Below, piece after piece: positions 15,477 through 22,770 of a stretch of 33,639 bases of DNA (the first letter of the stretch is position 1; the number at the start of each line of letters is the position of its first letter). The position numbers and the translations under genes are program-made. This DNA comes from Lawsonibacter sp. (GTDB lineage Bacteria; Bacillota; Clostridia; Oscillospirales; Oscillospiraceae), in NCBI GenBank assembly GCA_022794495.1, contig JAAWEX010000004.1:1-33639 (forward strand). The letters are read 5' to 3'. The notes under the pieces were generated by a model. It was given only the letters and a program-made list of their open reading frames with translations, made no database searches and was not told the DNA's origin.

Positions 15477-16688
15477 TCAGGCCAGCACCCGGAACAGGGA
15501 GCCGGTCTCCAGGCCGGCCAGCTTCTCTCGAATCTCCGGCTCGGTCATAGGCGCAGTGAGGAAGGCGGCCTCGCCGGCCGGTGCGCCGCCCCTGGCCAGC
15601 AGCTGAATCTCGCCGCAGCGCTTTCTGGCCTCGTCGGCGGAGAGCTGGGCCCGGACATACCAGGGGGAGACCAGGCAGTCGGCGGACACCACCAGGTCGT
15701 CGGCCCCCTCCTCCCAGCCGTTGTGACGGTCCTTCTTCAGGTCCTTGGCAATATCAATCACATCGGCAACCACGGCGGAGGCGGTGGGCAGCTTGCCCGC
15801 TCCCCGGCCGTAGAACATCACGTCACCAATGGCGTTGCCGGTGACGGCAATGGCGTTGAACACGTCCTCCACCCCGGCCAGGGGGTTCTCCCCTGGCACC
15901 AGGTGGGGCGCCACAAAGGCGCACACCTTGTCCTCCGGCCGGCGCAGGCAGCGGCCCAGCAGCTTGATTTTGCAGCCCACCGAGTCGGCGTAGGCCACAT
16001 CCTCCAGGGTAACGCCCCGGATGCCCTGGGTGGGCACCTGGTTGGGATAGACGTGCCGGCCGAAGGCCAGGGCGGCCAGGATGCAGATCTTCCGGCAGGC
16101 GTCGTGGCCGTCCACGTCGGCGGTGGGGTCCTTCTCGGCGTAGCCGTTGGCCTGGGCCTCCTTGAGCGCCAGATCAAAGGTGAGCCCCGCCCGAATCATC
16201 CGCGTGAGGATATAGTTGGTGGTACCGTTGAGGATGCCGGTGACCTGCTCCAGCTGGTTGGCAGCCAGACAGGAGGTGAGAGGCCGCAGGATGGGGATTC
16301 CGCCGCCCACGCTGGCCTCGAAGAGATAGCTGCATCCGTTGGCGCGGGCCAGCTGGAGCAGCTCATAGCCGTGGGTGGCTACCAGCTCCTTATTGGAGGT
16401 GACCACACTCTTGCCCGCCTTCAGGGCCCGGGTGGTGAAGTCCAGGGCAATGGTGGCCCCGCCGATGGTCTCCACCACGATGTCCACCTCTTGGTCGTTC
16501 TCAATGGCGGCGAAGTCCTTCACGAACAGGTCCTTGTAGGGACTGTCGGGGAAATCCCGCACATCCAGAATATATTTCAGCCGCACCAGGTCATCGACCC
16601 GGTGGTCGATGAGCCCGCCATTGGTGGTAAGCACCTCGGCCACGCCGGAGCCCACGGTGCCAAATCCTAAAATTGCTACGTGTACCAT
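15477..16688 (-). CDS. hom: Homoserine dehydrogenase
   Basis: Reduces aspartate semialdehyde to homoserine with NAD(P)H, 403 residues. The Rossmann motif is GFGTVG (8-13); TSNKELVA (97-104), GILNGTTNYIL (151-161) and EAQANGYAEKDPTADVDGHD are family signatures, with catalytic Asp196 and Lys200. The C-terminal region that normally holds an ACT domain is reduced to about 65 residues (SPWYVRAQLS to LETGSLFRVLA) without the usual PGVLA core, so feedback control through it may be altered. Start ATG 16688 has GGAGGAG at good spacing; the longer frame to 16784 runs back into pheB and is rejected. It sits between pheB and lysC on the same strand. Confidence 0.97.
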   Translation of the reverse strand: MVHVAILGFGTVGSGVAEVLTTNGGLIDHRVDDLVRLKYILDVRDFPDSPYKDLFVKDFAAIENDQEVDIVVETIGGATIALDFTTRALKAGKSVVTSNKELVATHGYELLQLARANGCSYLFEASVGGGIPILRPLTSCLAANQLEQVTGILNGTTNYILTRMIRAGLTFDLALKEAQANGYAEKDPTADVDGHDACRKICILAALAFGRHVYPNQVPTQGIRGVTLEDVAYADSVGCKIKLLGRCLRRPEDKVCAFVAPHLVPGENPLAGVEDVFNAIAVTGNAIGDVMFYGRGAGKLPTASAVVADVIDIAKDLKKDRHNGWEEGADDLVVSADCLVSPWYVRAQLSADEARKRCGEIQLLARGGAPAGEAAFLTAPMTEPEIREKLAGLETGSLFRVLA

Positions 16689-16715
16689 TTTTTCTCCTCC
16701 AGAATTCATTTTGTC

Positions 16716-16750
16716 ATCTGCGGGGGCGGCTGTCAGCCGCCCCCACAGAT
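16716..16750. repeat. Hairpin repeat in the pheB-hom gap
   Basis: A 16-base arm (16716-16731) pairs with 16735-16750 with only one G-T mismatch, around a GTC loop and with core GGGGGCGGCT. It lies between pheB and hom. No T-run follows, so it is more a processing or stability element, or a dispersed repeat, than a terminator. Confidence 0.6.
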
Positions 16751-16762
16751 TGTCTTCAGCTT

Positions 16763-17203
16763 CTATCCCGCTAAAATCTCGCACTTAATGACCCCGGCCC
16801 CGGCGGAGACGTGGGCCAGCACTTCCTCCAGACTGTCCTGGAGGGCGGAGGTCTCCGCTGTCATCGTGACCACGGCGCAGCCGTTCACGGGGATGCTCTG
16901 GTTGATGGTGAGGATATTCACTCCGGTGCCCGCCAGCACATTCAGCGCCCCGGACAGCACCCCCGGCTCGTCCTTGAGCAGCACCTGAAAGGTGACAATG
17001 CGGCCATGGAGCATGTCGTTGAAGGGGCGCACCGCATCCTTATACTTATAAAAGGCGCTGCGGCTGATGTTTACCGCCTGGGCCGCGCCGTTGACGGTCT
17101 TCTCCTCTCCTGTTTCCAGCAGGCGCTTGGCCTCGGCCACCTTCCGGAAAATCTCCGGCATGGCCTCGGCCTCCACGATAAAATATTTCGCTGGACCGCT
17201 CAT
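16763..17203 (-). CDS. pheB: PheB-type ACT domain protein (UPF0735 family)
   Basis: Small amino-acid-binding regulator, 146 residues. The N-terminal half (about 28-57; KTVNGAAQAVNISRSAFYKYKDAV) looks like a helix-turn-helix and the C-terminal half (70-143) is an ACT domain with LLKDEPGVLSGALNVLAGTGVNILTINQ. Bacillus PheB, a member of the family, is encoded in an operon with homoserine-pathway genes, matching the position here directly before hom and lysC. Its role (ligand-dependent DNA or enzyme regulator) is not settled for the family; here it could supply the ACT function that the shortened Hom C-terminus lacks, which is inference. Start ATG 17203 has GGGGAGGAG upstream. Confidence 0.93.
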   Translation of the reverse strand: MSGPAKYFIVEAEAMPEIFRKVAEAKRLLETGEEKTVNGAAQAVNISRSAFYKYKDAVRPFNDMLHGRIVTFQVLLKDEPGVLSGALNVLAGTGVNILTINQSIPVNGCAVVTMTAETSALQDSLEEVLAHVSAGAGVIKCEILAG

Positions 17204-17268
17204 AGCTCTCCTCCCCTCTCACAGAGATTGTCCGTGTTGTGCGGCCATTTGTTTTTAAGCTGTGGTCT

Positions 17269-17297
17269 ATTGTAACACAGCCGCCTCCAGGCCGCAA
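17269..17297 (-). promoter_or_regulatory. Promoter of the pheB-hom-lysC operon
   Basis: On the minus strand TTGCGG (17297-17292), a 17-base spacer and TACAAT (17274-17269) preceded by TGT, an extended -10. It is the only good match in the gap and lies 66 bases before pheB. Confidence 0.7.
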
Positions 17298-17369
17298 CCG
17301 AAATAGTTTCGTCTTTACGGAGAAACTTCACCTGAAAAAAGGGGGGTGCAGCCGTCATATTATACAGCA

Positions 17370-17401
17370 ACAGCGCCGCAGGCGGCCGCCTGCGGCGCTG
17401 T
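17370..17401 (-). terminator. Perfect 32-bp palindrome after the PBP gene
   Basis: Both 16-base arms match exactly (ACAGCGCCGCAGGCGG and its complement) with no loop, starting 11 bases after the PBP stop on the minus strand. A T-rich but interrupted stretch (TGCTGTATAATAT) follows in that direction. Probably the operon terminator; a perfect loopless palindrome also makes it a cruciform or protein-binding candidate. Confidence 0.65.
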
Positions 17402-17411
17402 CAGTCTTGTC

Positions 17412-20171
17412 TTACCCCGCCATGCCGTCAGAGGGGCGCAGGGGGTCGGAGGGCAGAGTCGGCACATTAGGGAACACCGAGCCTCCGCCGGGGTTGGGGT
17501 TCCAGGGATTGACCTCCTCCCAGGGCTCATCCGGGCTGGTGGGATTGCTTGGATCGGTTGGATTGCTGGGGTTATTGGGCTCACTGGGATCAGTGGGATC
17601 GTAGGGGTAATACGGGGCGTTTGGATCAACGGGATTATTGGGGTCGTTGGGGTCGGGGTCCGTCACAGGGGCCTCGGTGTGGACGGTGCAGGGCCCGCAG
17701 GAGGAGACGTTGGCATAGCGCCAGATGTCGTCGTCCGCCACGGCGGTGGCAACCTGCTCCCGCTCGAAGTTGGGCGGGCAGAATTGCCGCTTGCTCTCCT
17801 CGGGGCAGAACTCCCCCGCCAGGTGATACAGGCCGGTGGCGCTGCCGTCCTCCTTAAGGACAGGGCTGTCCACACAGACGGTAATCACGCTCTCCGCAGT
17901 GTGGAAGGTGCAGATCTGGCCCTCGGGGTAGTCCTCGGGGAAGATGGAGCCGCTGGCCGTCCGGCCGCCCCGGGGGTCCATGGAGCAGTACTCGGTGGCG
18001 GGCAGGCCGGAGTCCAGGCAGTAGGTGATGGTCCGCCGTCCTCCCGGGTCCTCGTAGTTCTTGTCGGGCAGGCCCTCGTGAAGCCGGGTCATCACCTTAT
18101 TCCACAGCACCAGGGCGGGGTTCTCATAGTTTCTGGTAATCATCTTCTGGTTCCGGGCATAGCCTGTCCACACCACGGTGGTGTAGTAGGGGGTGTAACC
18201 GGCGAACCAGCGGTCGTAGTCCTCGCTGGTGGTGCCCGTCTTGCCGGCGGCGTGCTGACCCTTAATGCCGTAGCCTCCGGCGGTGCCGTTAAACACACCC
18301 TGGAGCATATTGTTCATATACCAGGCGGTTGATACCTTGATGACCTCTTCCTCCTCGGGCATTACCTCCAGCAGGGGAATCTCCTTGCCGTCCACCATTT
18401 GGGTCACCCGGGTGAAGGTGCGGGAGGAGTTGTATTTGCCCTGGTTGGGGAAGACGGAGTAGGCCTCGGCCATGTCCCGGGCGTTGGTGCCGTTGGTCAG
18501 GCCGCCCAGGGCCAGGGGGGCGATGCTCAAATCGCTCTTCCACTCGCCGTAGACCATCCGCCCCGGCTCCAGCTCAATGTGGTAGCGGTCCTGGACAAAT
18601 TTGAAGCTCTCCTCCGGGGTGACGTAGTCCCCCATAAGACGGACGGCCACCGTGTTCACCGAGCGCCGGAGGGCGTCGTAGATGACGGTCTGCCCCCGGT
18701 AGTGGGCGGCGCCCGAGTTCACCGGCCAGGCCTTGCCTCCCAGCACCTGGTAGGGGTAGTCGTCCACCACGGAGTAGGGGGTGATCTTCCCGAACTCGAT
18801 GGCGGGGGAGTAGACGGCCAGAGGCTTGATGGAGGAGCCCGGCGGCCTGTGGCCGTCGCTGGCGTAGTTGCTCCAGAGGTTGCCTGTCTTCTCGCCGAAC
18901 TGGCCGGCGATGGCCACCAGGTCGTGGGTCTCGTTGTTGATCACCGCGATGGCCGACTGCATCAGCTGGCCGTCCTTGGCGGTGTAGTTCAGGTTCTCGC
19001 GGTTGGTGTAGATGTCGTCCACAATGGCCTGTGCCTTGGGGTCGAAGCAGGTGTAGATGCGCAGGCCGCCCCGCTGGAGGGCCATGTTGGTCTGCTGGGC
19101 GGACCAGCCATACTCCTTGGCCAGGGCCTCCCGCACGTCGGAGATGACGGTCTCCTCATACCAGGTGTAGATATCCGCCTGGGCGCCCTGGCCCTCATCC
19201 CGGACAAAGACCAGCTCCTGGGCCATGGCCTCGTCGTACTCCGCCCGGCTGATCATCTCCTGCTCCAGCATCTGGTTCAGCACCACCCCCTGGCGGTACT
19301 TGTTCCAGCGCCGGGCGTCCCATATCTCGTCGGTGTTCACGCCCTGAGACCGGGCGAAGGAGTAGGGGCCGTATTTCGAGGGGTTGTTGGTGATGGAGAT
19401 CAGGCTGGCGCACTCGGCCAGGGTGAGCTCTGACACCGGCTTGCCGAAGTACTCCAGCGCGGCCGCCCCCACCCCCTCGCAGCCGCTGCCCAGGGGGATG
19501 ATGTTCAGGTAATACTCCAGGGTGTACTCCTTGGAGTTGTTCTGGGTGAAGCGGAAGGCCCGGACAATCTCCGTAATCTTCCGCTTTACGGTGGTCTCGT
19601 TGTAGTCGGTGGTGTTTTTAATGAGCTGCTGGGTAATGGTGGAGCCGCCCGAGATCTCCTGGCCGGTAAACATGGCCAATACCGCCTTGGCCGTCCGCCG
19701 CCAGTCCACGCCGGGGTGGGTCCAGAAGCGCTTATCCTCGATGGCCACGGTGGCCTGCTTCAAATACTCGGGCATCTCCTCATAATCCACCCAGATGGAC
19801 TTGGTGACGCTGAGCAGGGTGGTCATCTCCTTGTACTGCCCGGTCTCCTGATCCAGGTAGTACATGATGCTGTTCTCCCCCAGGGGGAAATCGTCCAGGC
19901 TCAGGTCGGCAATGGGTACGATGACCTCGTTGATGTACACCGCCGCGAAGCAGCACATCAGCGCCCCGGTACACAGGCCGATAAGAACGAGGGTGCCCAG
20001 CACCTTGAAAAAGGTGCCCAGGCCGGCTAGGACGGGGCTGCGCCGGCGCTTGCGCCTGTGCTTGCGGGTCCCCGCGTCCCGAGAGGACCGCCGCTCCCCG
20101 CCGGGCGCCTGCCTGCGGGAGGGGTAGTCGCTGTTCTCATAGAGAGAGTTGTGATCGTTGTAGTCTGACAC
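17412..20171 (-). CDS. Class A penicillin-binding protein (transglycosylase/transpeptidase)
   Basis: Bifunctional cell-wall synthase of 919 residues. After a basic cytoplasmic tail (RKHRRKRRR, 36-44) comes one membrane helix (about 46-80). The GT51 glycosyltransferase domain shows EDKRFWTHPG (145-154) and GGSTITQQLIKN (175-186); the transpeptidase domain has SxxK at S446-K449 (PGSSIKP), SVN at 504-506 and KTGTT at 644-648. The C-terminal part has eight or more Cys (about 718-828) and then an 80-residue tail rich in Pro, Asn and Asp (DPNDPNNP, PSNPTDPSNP). Start GTG 20171 has GGAGG seven bases upstream on the minus strand; the open frame to 20354 crosses the promoter and is rejected. Single-gene unit, divergent from the DUF1292 gene. 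Confidence 0.95.
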   Translation of the reverse strand: MSDYNDHNSLYENSDYPSRRQAPGGERRSSRDAGTRKHRRKRRRSPVLAGLGTFFKVLGTLVLIGLCTGALMCCFAAVYINEVIVPIADLSLDDFPLGENSIMYYLDQETGQYKEMTTLLSVTKSIWVDYEEMPEYLKQATVAIEDKRFWTHPGVDWRRTAKAVLAMFTGQEISGGSTITQQLIKNTTDYNETTVKRKITEIVRAFRFTQNNSKEYTLEYYLNIIPLGSGCEGVGAAALEYFGKPVSELTLAECASLISITNNPSKYGPYSFARSQGVNTDEIWDARRWNKYRQGVVLNQMLEQEMISRAEYDEAMAQELVFVRDEGQGAQADIYTWYEETVISDVREALAKEYGWSAQQTNMALQRGGLRIYTCFDPKAQAIVDDIYTNRENLNYTAKDGQLMQSAIAVINNETHDLVAIAGQFGEKTGNLWSNYASDGHRPPGSSIKPLAVYSPAIEFGKITPYSVVDDYPYQVLGGKAWPVNSGAAHYRGQTVIYDALRRSVNTVAVRLMGDYVTPEESFKFVQDRYHIELEPGRMVYGEWKSDLSIAPLALGGLTNGTNARDMAEAYSVFPNQGKYNSSRTFTRVTQMVDGKEIPLLEVMPEEEEVIKVSTAWYMNNMLQGVFNGTAGGYGIKGQHAAGKTGTTSEDYDRWFAGYTPYYTTVVWTGYARNQKMITRNYENPALVLWNKVMTRLHEGLPDKNYEDPGGRRTITYCLDSGLPATEYCSMDPRGGRTASGSIFPEDYPEGQICTFHTAESVITVCVDSPVLKEDGSATGLYHLAGEFCPEESKRQFCPPNFEREQVATAVADDDIWRYANVSSCGPCTVHTEAPVTDPDPNDPNNPVDPNAPYYPYDPTDPSEPNNPSNPTDPSNPTSPDEPWEEVNPWNPNPGGGSVFPNVPTLPSDPLRPSDGMAG

Positions 20172-20295
20172 AATGATACCTCCAGTCGGCCCGGGAGAGA
20201 CTCCTCTCCCCGCCCCGACTTTCTGTGGACAGGCCGCCGCCCGCCCGGATGTTCTGCTTGTTTTCGCTGAGCCTGTATCAGACCCAGCATAGGGT

Positions 20296-20323
20296 ATTAT
20301 ACCAGATTTTCCTTGTTTGTCCA
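20296..20323 (-). promoter_or_regulatory. Sigma70 promoter of the PBP gene
   Basis: On the minus strand TGGACA (20323-20318), a 16-base spacer and a perfect TATAAT (20301-20296), preceded by TGG as an extended -10. The leader is about 115 bases long; I see no riboswitch in it. Confidence 0.8.
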
Positions 20324-20383
20324 CCCATAATCGGGCCCGCCCGCCATTTTTCAAAGATTATTAAAATTTACCTGTCTTTCCTC

Positions 20384-20412
20384 TTGCATTTTTTCCGCCG
20401 ACGGGGTAAAAT
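20384..20412 (+). promoter_or_regulatory. Sigma70 promoter of the DUF1292 gene
   Basis: TTGCAT (20384-20389), a 17-base spacer and TAAAAT (20407-20412), with CCTC directly before the -35 box. The start codon lies 30 bases downstream. Confidence 0.82.
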
Positions 20413-20442
20413 AAGAGCAAGAAAACACAGGAGGACGCCCCT

Positions 20443-20760
20443 ATGGACGACAGCTTCGGCCCCGATTTTATCACCGTCACCGACGAGGAAGGCAACGACT
20501 TCGAGCTGGAGATGGTGGACTCCCTGGAGCACAACGGCATTACCTACTACGCCATGTTCCCCGCTGTGGAAGAGGACGAGGCCACCGGCCAGCCCAAGGA
20601 CGTGGACGCCGACGACGAGGAGTATGGCCTGGTCATCATGAAGGCCATCCAGGAAAACGGCGAGGAGCTGCTGTCCACCCTGGACTCCGACGAGGAGCTG
20701 GACCAGGTGTATGAGCTGTTCATGGAGCGCTTCTTCCAGGACGAGGACGAAGAAGCGTAG
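20443..20760 (+). CDS. DUF1292 domain protein (YrzB family)
   Basis: Very acidic small protein of 105 residues. FITVTDEEGNDFELEMVDSLEHNGITYYAM (about 9-38), YGLVIMKAI and the C-terminal ELDQVYELFMERF match the DUF1292/YrzB family of Firmicutes, whose function is not known. The protein's first half is a beta-rich domain and the end is an acidic helix. In many Firmicutes the gene follows ruvX and alaS; here it stands alone with its own promoter, between the PBP gene and a structured intergenic region. Start ATG 20443 has AGGAGGA upstream. Its TAG stop codon is part of a GTAGGGG repeat end. Confidence 0.93.
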   Translation: MDDSFGPDFITVTDEEGNDFELEMVDSLEHNGITYYAMFPAVEEDEATGQPKDVDADDEEYGLVIMKAIQENGEELLSTLDSDEELDQVYELFMERFFQDEDEEA

Positions 20761-20809
20761 GGGGCGGTCTCCGTGCCGCCCCGGGCAGGCGCAGAGGCCC
20801 GCCCTTACA
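20757..20809. repeat. GTAGGGGGCGG...CCCTTACA palindromic repeat
   Basis: It begins GTAGGGGGCGG inside the last codons of the DUF1292 gene and ends CCCGCCCTTACA; the ends are inverted and two inner GC-rich hairpins are possible. Same family as the repeats at 6952, 8248 and 15362. A further perfect hairpin GGGCCGCC/GGCGGCCC lies just beyond at 20829-20850. Confidence 0.5.
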
Positions 20810-20865
20810 GATGACGAATCAAAGCATTGGGCCGCCGGGGGCGGCGGCCCTCATTCCTGCTCGGT

Positions 20866-21104
20866 GCGTGATGGGCTCTTTTAAACCCACATTTCTAAAA
20901 CGGGACGCCCCCCTCACAGCGCGGCTTGCAGGCCTCCCGGCCCCCTATGAGGTCAGCTGGACGTTGGAAGCAGAAAAACGCTGTGGAGGCGACCCACCTG
21001 CCATTCGTGCAGGTTTTAATTGGGCCCACACGGCCAGAGCGGGGTAAAAAAACAGATGTCTCAGCCTTTGGCCGCGGCAAAAGCCGCGGTCTCTTCTTAT
21101 TTTA
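20866..21104 (+). ncRNA. Candidate structured RNA, 6S-like rod, ending in a terminator
   Basis: This stretch has no credible coding frame but folds by hand into an irregular rod: apical arms GCAGGCCTC (20928-20936) with GAGGTCAGC (20949-20957); a main stem CCTCACAGCG (20912-20921) with CGCTGTGGAGG (20979-20989), one bulged G; then, on the 3' side only, a side hairpin CCTGC/GCAGG (20997-21001, 21009-21013) closed by CCCA/TGGG (20993-20996, 21021-21024). A terminator closes the unit. The architecture (rod, one-sided hairpin in a central bubble) is that of 6S RNA in Firmicutes, and a location near a DUF1292 gene is compatible. The closing stem (ACATTT/AGATGT, CCCC/GGGG) is poor and no clear promoter is seen, so the 5' end is a guess; it could also be a structured 3' untranslated region. 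Confidence 0.42.
21070..21104 (+). terminator. Intrinsic terminator before the foldase promoter
   Basis: CCGCGGC (21072-21078), loop AAAA, GCCGCGG (21083-21089), extended by two more pairs, then TCTCTTCTTATTTT. It separates the upstream transcript from the promoter at 21135. Confidence 0.8.
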
Positions 21105-21134
21105 TAAACAAAATGTAAAACTCCCCTCCGCCTC

Positions 21135-21163
21135 TTGCATTCAGGGGCGGATTTTAGTATAAT
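21135..21163 (+). promoter_or_regulatory. Sigma70 promoter of the foldase gene
   Basis: TTGCAT (21135-21140), a 17-base spacer and a perfect TATAAT (21158-21163), with CCTC before the -35 box as at ychF and DUF1292. It predicts a start of transcription near 21170. Confidence 0.88.
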
Positions 21164-21169
21164 ATTTCG

Positions 21170-21190
21170 GAAATGCCCGGAGGGCATTTC
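21170..21190 (+). other. Stem-loop at the predicted 5' end of the foldase mRNA
   Basis: GAAATGCCC (21170-21178), loop GGA, GGGCATTTC (21182-21190): a perfect 9-bp stem beginning at or next to the predicted transcription start. A 5'-terminal stem of this kind typically slows mRNA decay; that function is inferred. Confidence 0.6.
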
Positions 21191-21226
21191 CCTTCTACTA
21201 TTGAAAATGAGAGGACTGAATCAACT

Positions 21227-22729
21227 GTGAGTGCATCTCCTGAGAAAAAGTCCCGGAGCAGCCAGCGCCGGGAAGAGGAACAAAAAGACCGCCGCTCCGT
21301 GGCCCTGTACAGCGCAATCGGCCTGGCGGTGATTGTGTTCGCCGTTGTCCTGATGTTTTGGAACAGCGGCCTGCTCCAGCGCAATCTCACCGCCCTGGAC
21401 CTGAACGGAACCAAATACTCCGCCGCCGATGTGCAGTACTACTACAACAGCATCTACGCCTCCTACGCCAACCAGTACGCCTTCGACCCCAGCACCTCCG
21501 TGAAGAAGCAGGTCTACCAGGAGGAGACCCAGATGAGCTGGTACGACTACCTGCTGGACCAGGCCCTGGAGACCCTGCGCAGCAACGCCGCCCTGGCCGC
21601 CAAGGCGAAGGCTGAGGGCTTTTCCATCACCCCCGAAAGCCAGACCGAGCTGGACGCCTTTCTGGCTCAGCTCAACACCGCTTGGCTCAGCTACGGCTAC
21701 AACAGCCGCGAGGCCTTTATCAAGGCCAGCTTCGGCACCTACATGACCTACGACCGGCTGGCTGAGCTGGTGGGCATGGAGTATCTGGCCGGCGACTACG
21801 CCCAGTCCAAGCTGGACGCCATCGACCACCCCCAGGCCGACTACGACACCTACTACCAGGAGCACGCCGACGAGCTGGACACCATCGTGTACTCCCAGCT
21901 CACTTTCCGGGCCGTCCTCCCCACCACCGACGCCGAGGGCAACACCATCCAGCGCACCGAGGCGGAGCAGGCCTCTCAGCTGGAGCTTCTGAAGGTGGAG
22001 CAGAAGGCCCTGGCCGACGAGGTCAGAGCCAAGCTGGAGGGCGGGGCCAAGGCGGAGGACCTGGCTGAGGAGTACAAGGACCAGCTCTACAGCTCCTCCC
22101 TCTCCCGCCGCTCCACCGGCGCCAGCGCCAGCAACGCCTCCTACGGCGAATGGCTGCTGGACCCCGCCCGGAGGGCCGGGGATGTCACCCTCTCCGGACA
22201 GGACCTGAGCAGCTCCTCCAACTACTATGTGGTGGTCTTTGAGGAGCGGCTGCTGGACGAAAACACCACCCACAATGTGCGCCGCATCCTGGTGCAGGCG
22301 GGAGACAACAACTCCACCCCCACCCAGGAGCAGTACAGCGAGGCCGAGAAGAAGGCCCAGGAGCTGCTGGACCAGTGGAAGGCGGGGGACGCCGATGAAG
22401 CCTCCTTTGCCGACCTGGCCGTTTCTGAAAGCGCCGAAAGCGCCACCGCCCAGACCGGCGGCCTGGTCTCCAACATCACCCCCAACTCCAGCTACGGGGA
22501 GGACTTCCTGAGCTGGTCCACCGACCCCGTCCGTAAGGCGGGTGAGACCGGACTGGTTAAGACGGAGAACGGCTGGTATGTGACCTACTATGTCTCCTCC
22601 GGCGACCCCATCTGGAAGCAGACCACAACCGCCGCCCTCCAGCAGCAGGACTTCGACAAGCTGGCCGGCGATGCCAGCGAGGGCTGGACCGTCTCCACAG
22701 GCATGGGCATGAATTTCGTCAAGGCATAA
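21227..22729 (+). CDS. PpiC/SurA-like peptidyl-prolyl isomerase, membrane-anchored foldase
   Basis: Extracytoplasmic folding factor, about 500 residues. A charged N-terminus (EKKSRSSQRREEEQKDRR) precedes one membrane helix (about residues 27-47), giving an N-in anchor with no lipobox, so it is not a lipoprotein like classical PrsA. A SurA-like helical region follows, then a parvulin-type domain (about 345-470) recognisable by THNVRRILVQ, ADEASFADLAVSES, GGLVSNITPNSSYGEDF and GLVKTENGWYVTYYV. Start is GTG 21227, with AGAGGA upstream; the ATG at 21173 would sit at the transcription start without a ribosome binding site. A bidirectional terminator follows. Confidence 0.88.
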   Translation: MSASPEKKSRSSQRREEEQKDRRSVALYSAIGLAVIVFAVVLMFWNSGLLQRNLTALDLNGTKYSAADVQYYYNSIYASYANQYAFDPSTSVKKQVYQEETQMSWYDYLLDQALETLRSNAALAAKAKAEGFSITPESQTELDAFLAQLNTAWLSYGYNSREAFIKASFGTYMTYDRLAELVGMEYLAGDYAQSKLDAIDHPQADYDTYYQEHADELDTIVYSQLTFRAVLPTTDAEGNTIQRTEAEQASQLELLKVEQKALADEVRAKLEGGAKAEDLAEEYKDQLYSSSLSRRSTGASASNASYGEWLLDPARRAGDVTLSGQDLSSSSNYYVVVFEERLLDENTTHNVRRILVQAGDNNSTPTQEQYSEAEKKAQELLDQWKAGDADEASFADLAVSESAESATAQTGGLVSNITPNSSYGEDFLSWSTDPVRKAGETGLVKTENGWYVTYYVSSGDPIWKQTTTAALQQQDFDKLAGDASEGWTVSTGMGMNFVKA

Positions 22730-22731
22730 AG

Positions 22732-22766
22732 AAAAACCTCCATTCAGAATTGAATGGAGGTTTTTT
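22732..22766. terminator. Bidirectional terminator between foldase and LRR genes
   Basis: AAAAACCTCCATTC (22732-22745), loop AGAATT, and the exact complement ending in TTTTTT. It serves the two convergent genes. Confidence 0.93.
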
Positions 22767-22770
22767 GCAT

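Noticed and set aside
15204-16670. Long 488-codon open frame on the plus strand opposite lysC/hom
   Set aside because: It lies antisense to two clear metabolic genes, is low-complexity (Gly/Val/His/Gln rich) and matches no family; it is a GC-rich shadow frame.
17480-17660. Repeated units as a CRISPR-like or tandem array
   Set aside because: The repeats are in-frame codons for the Pro/Asn/Asp tail of the PBP, with no regular spacer pattern.
20941-20975. SRP RNA-like segment (GGTCAG...GGAAGCAG)
   Set aside because: The diagnostic SRP loop with GGAAGGAAGCAGC context is absent and the surrounding pairing does not form helix 8.
21207-21230. Seven-codon leader peptide ATG...TGA overlapping the foldase GTG start
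   Set aside because: It has no ribosome binding site and no sign of an attenuator; the overlap is probably chance.
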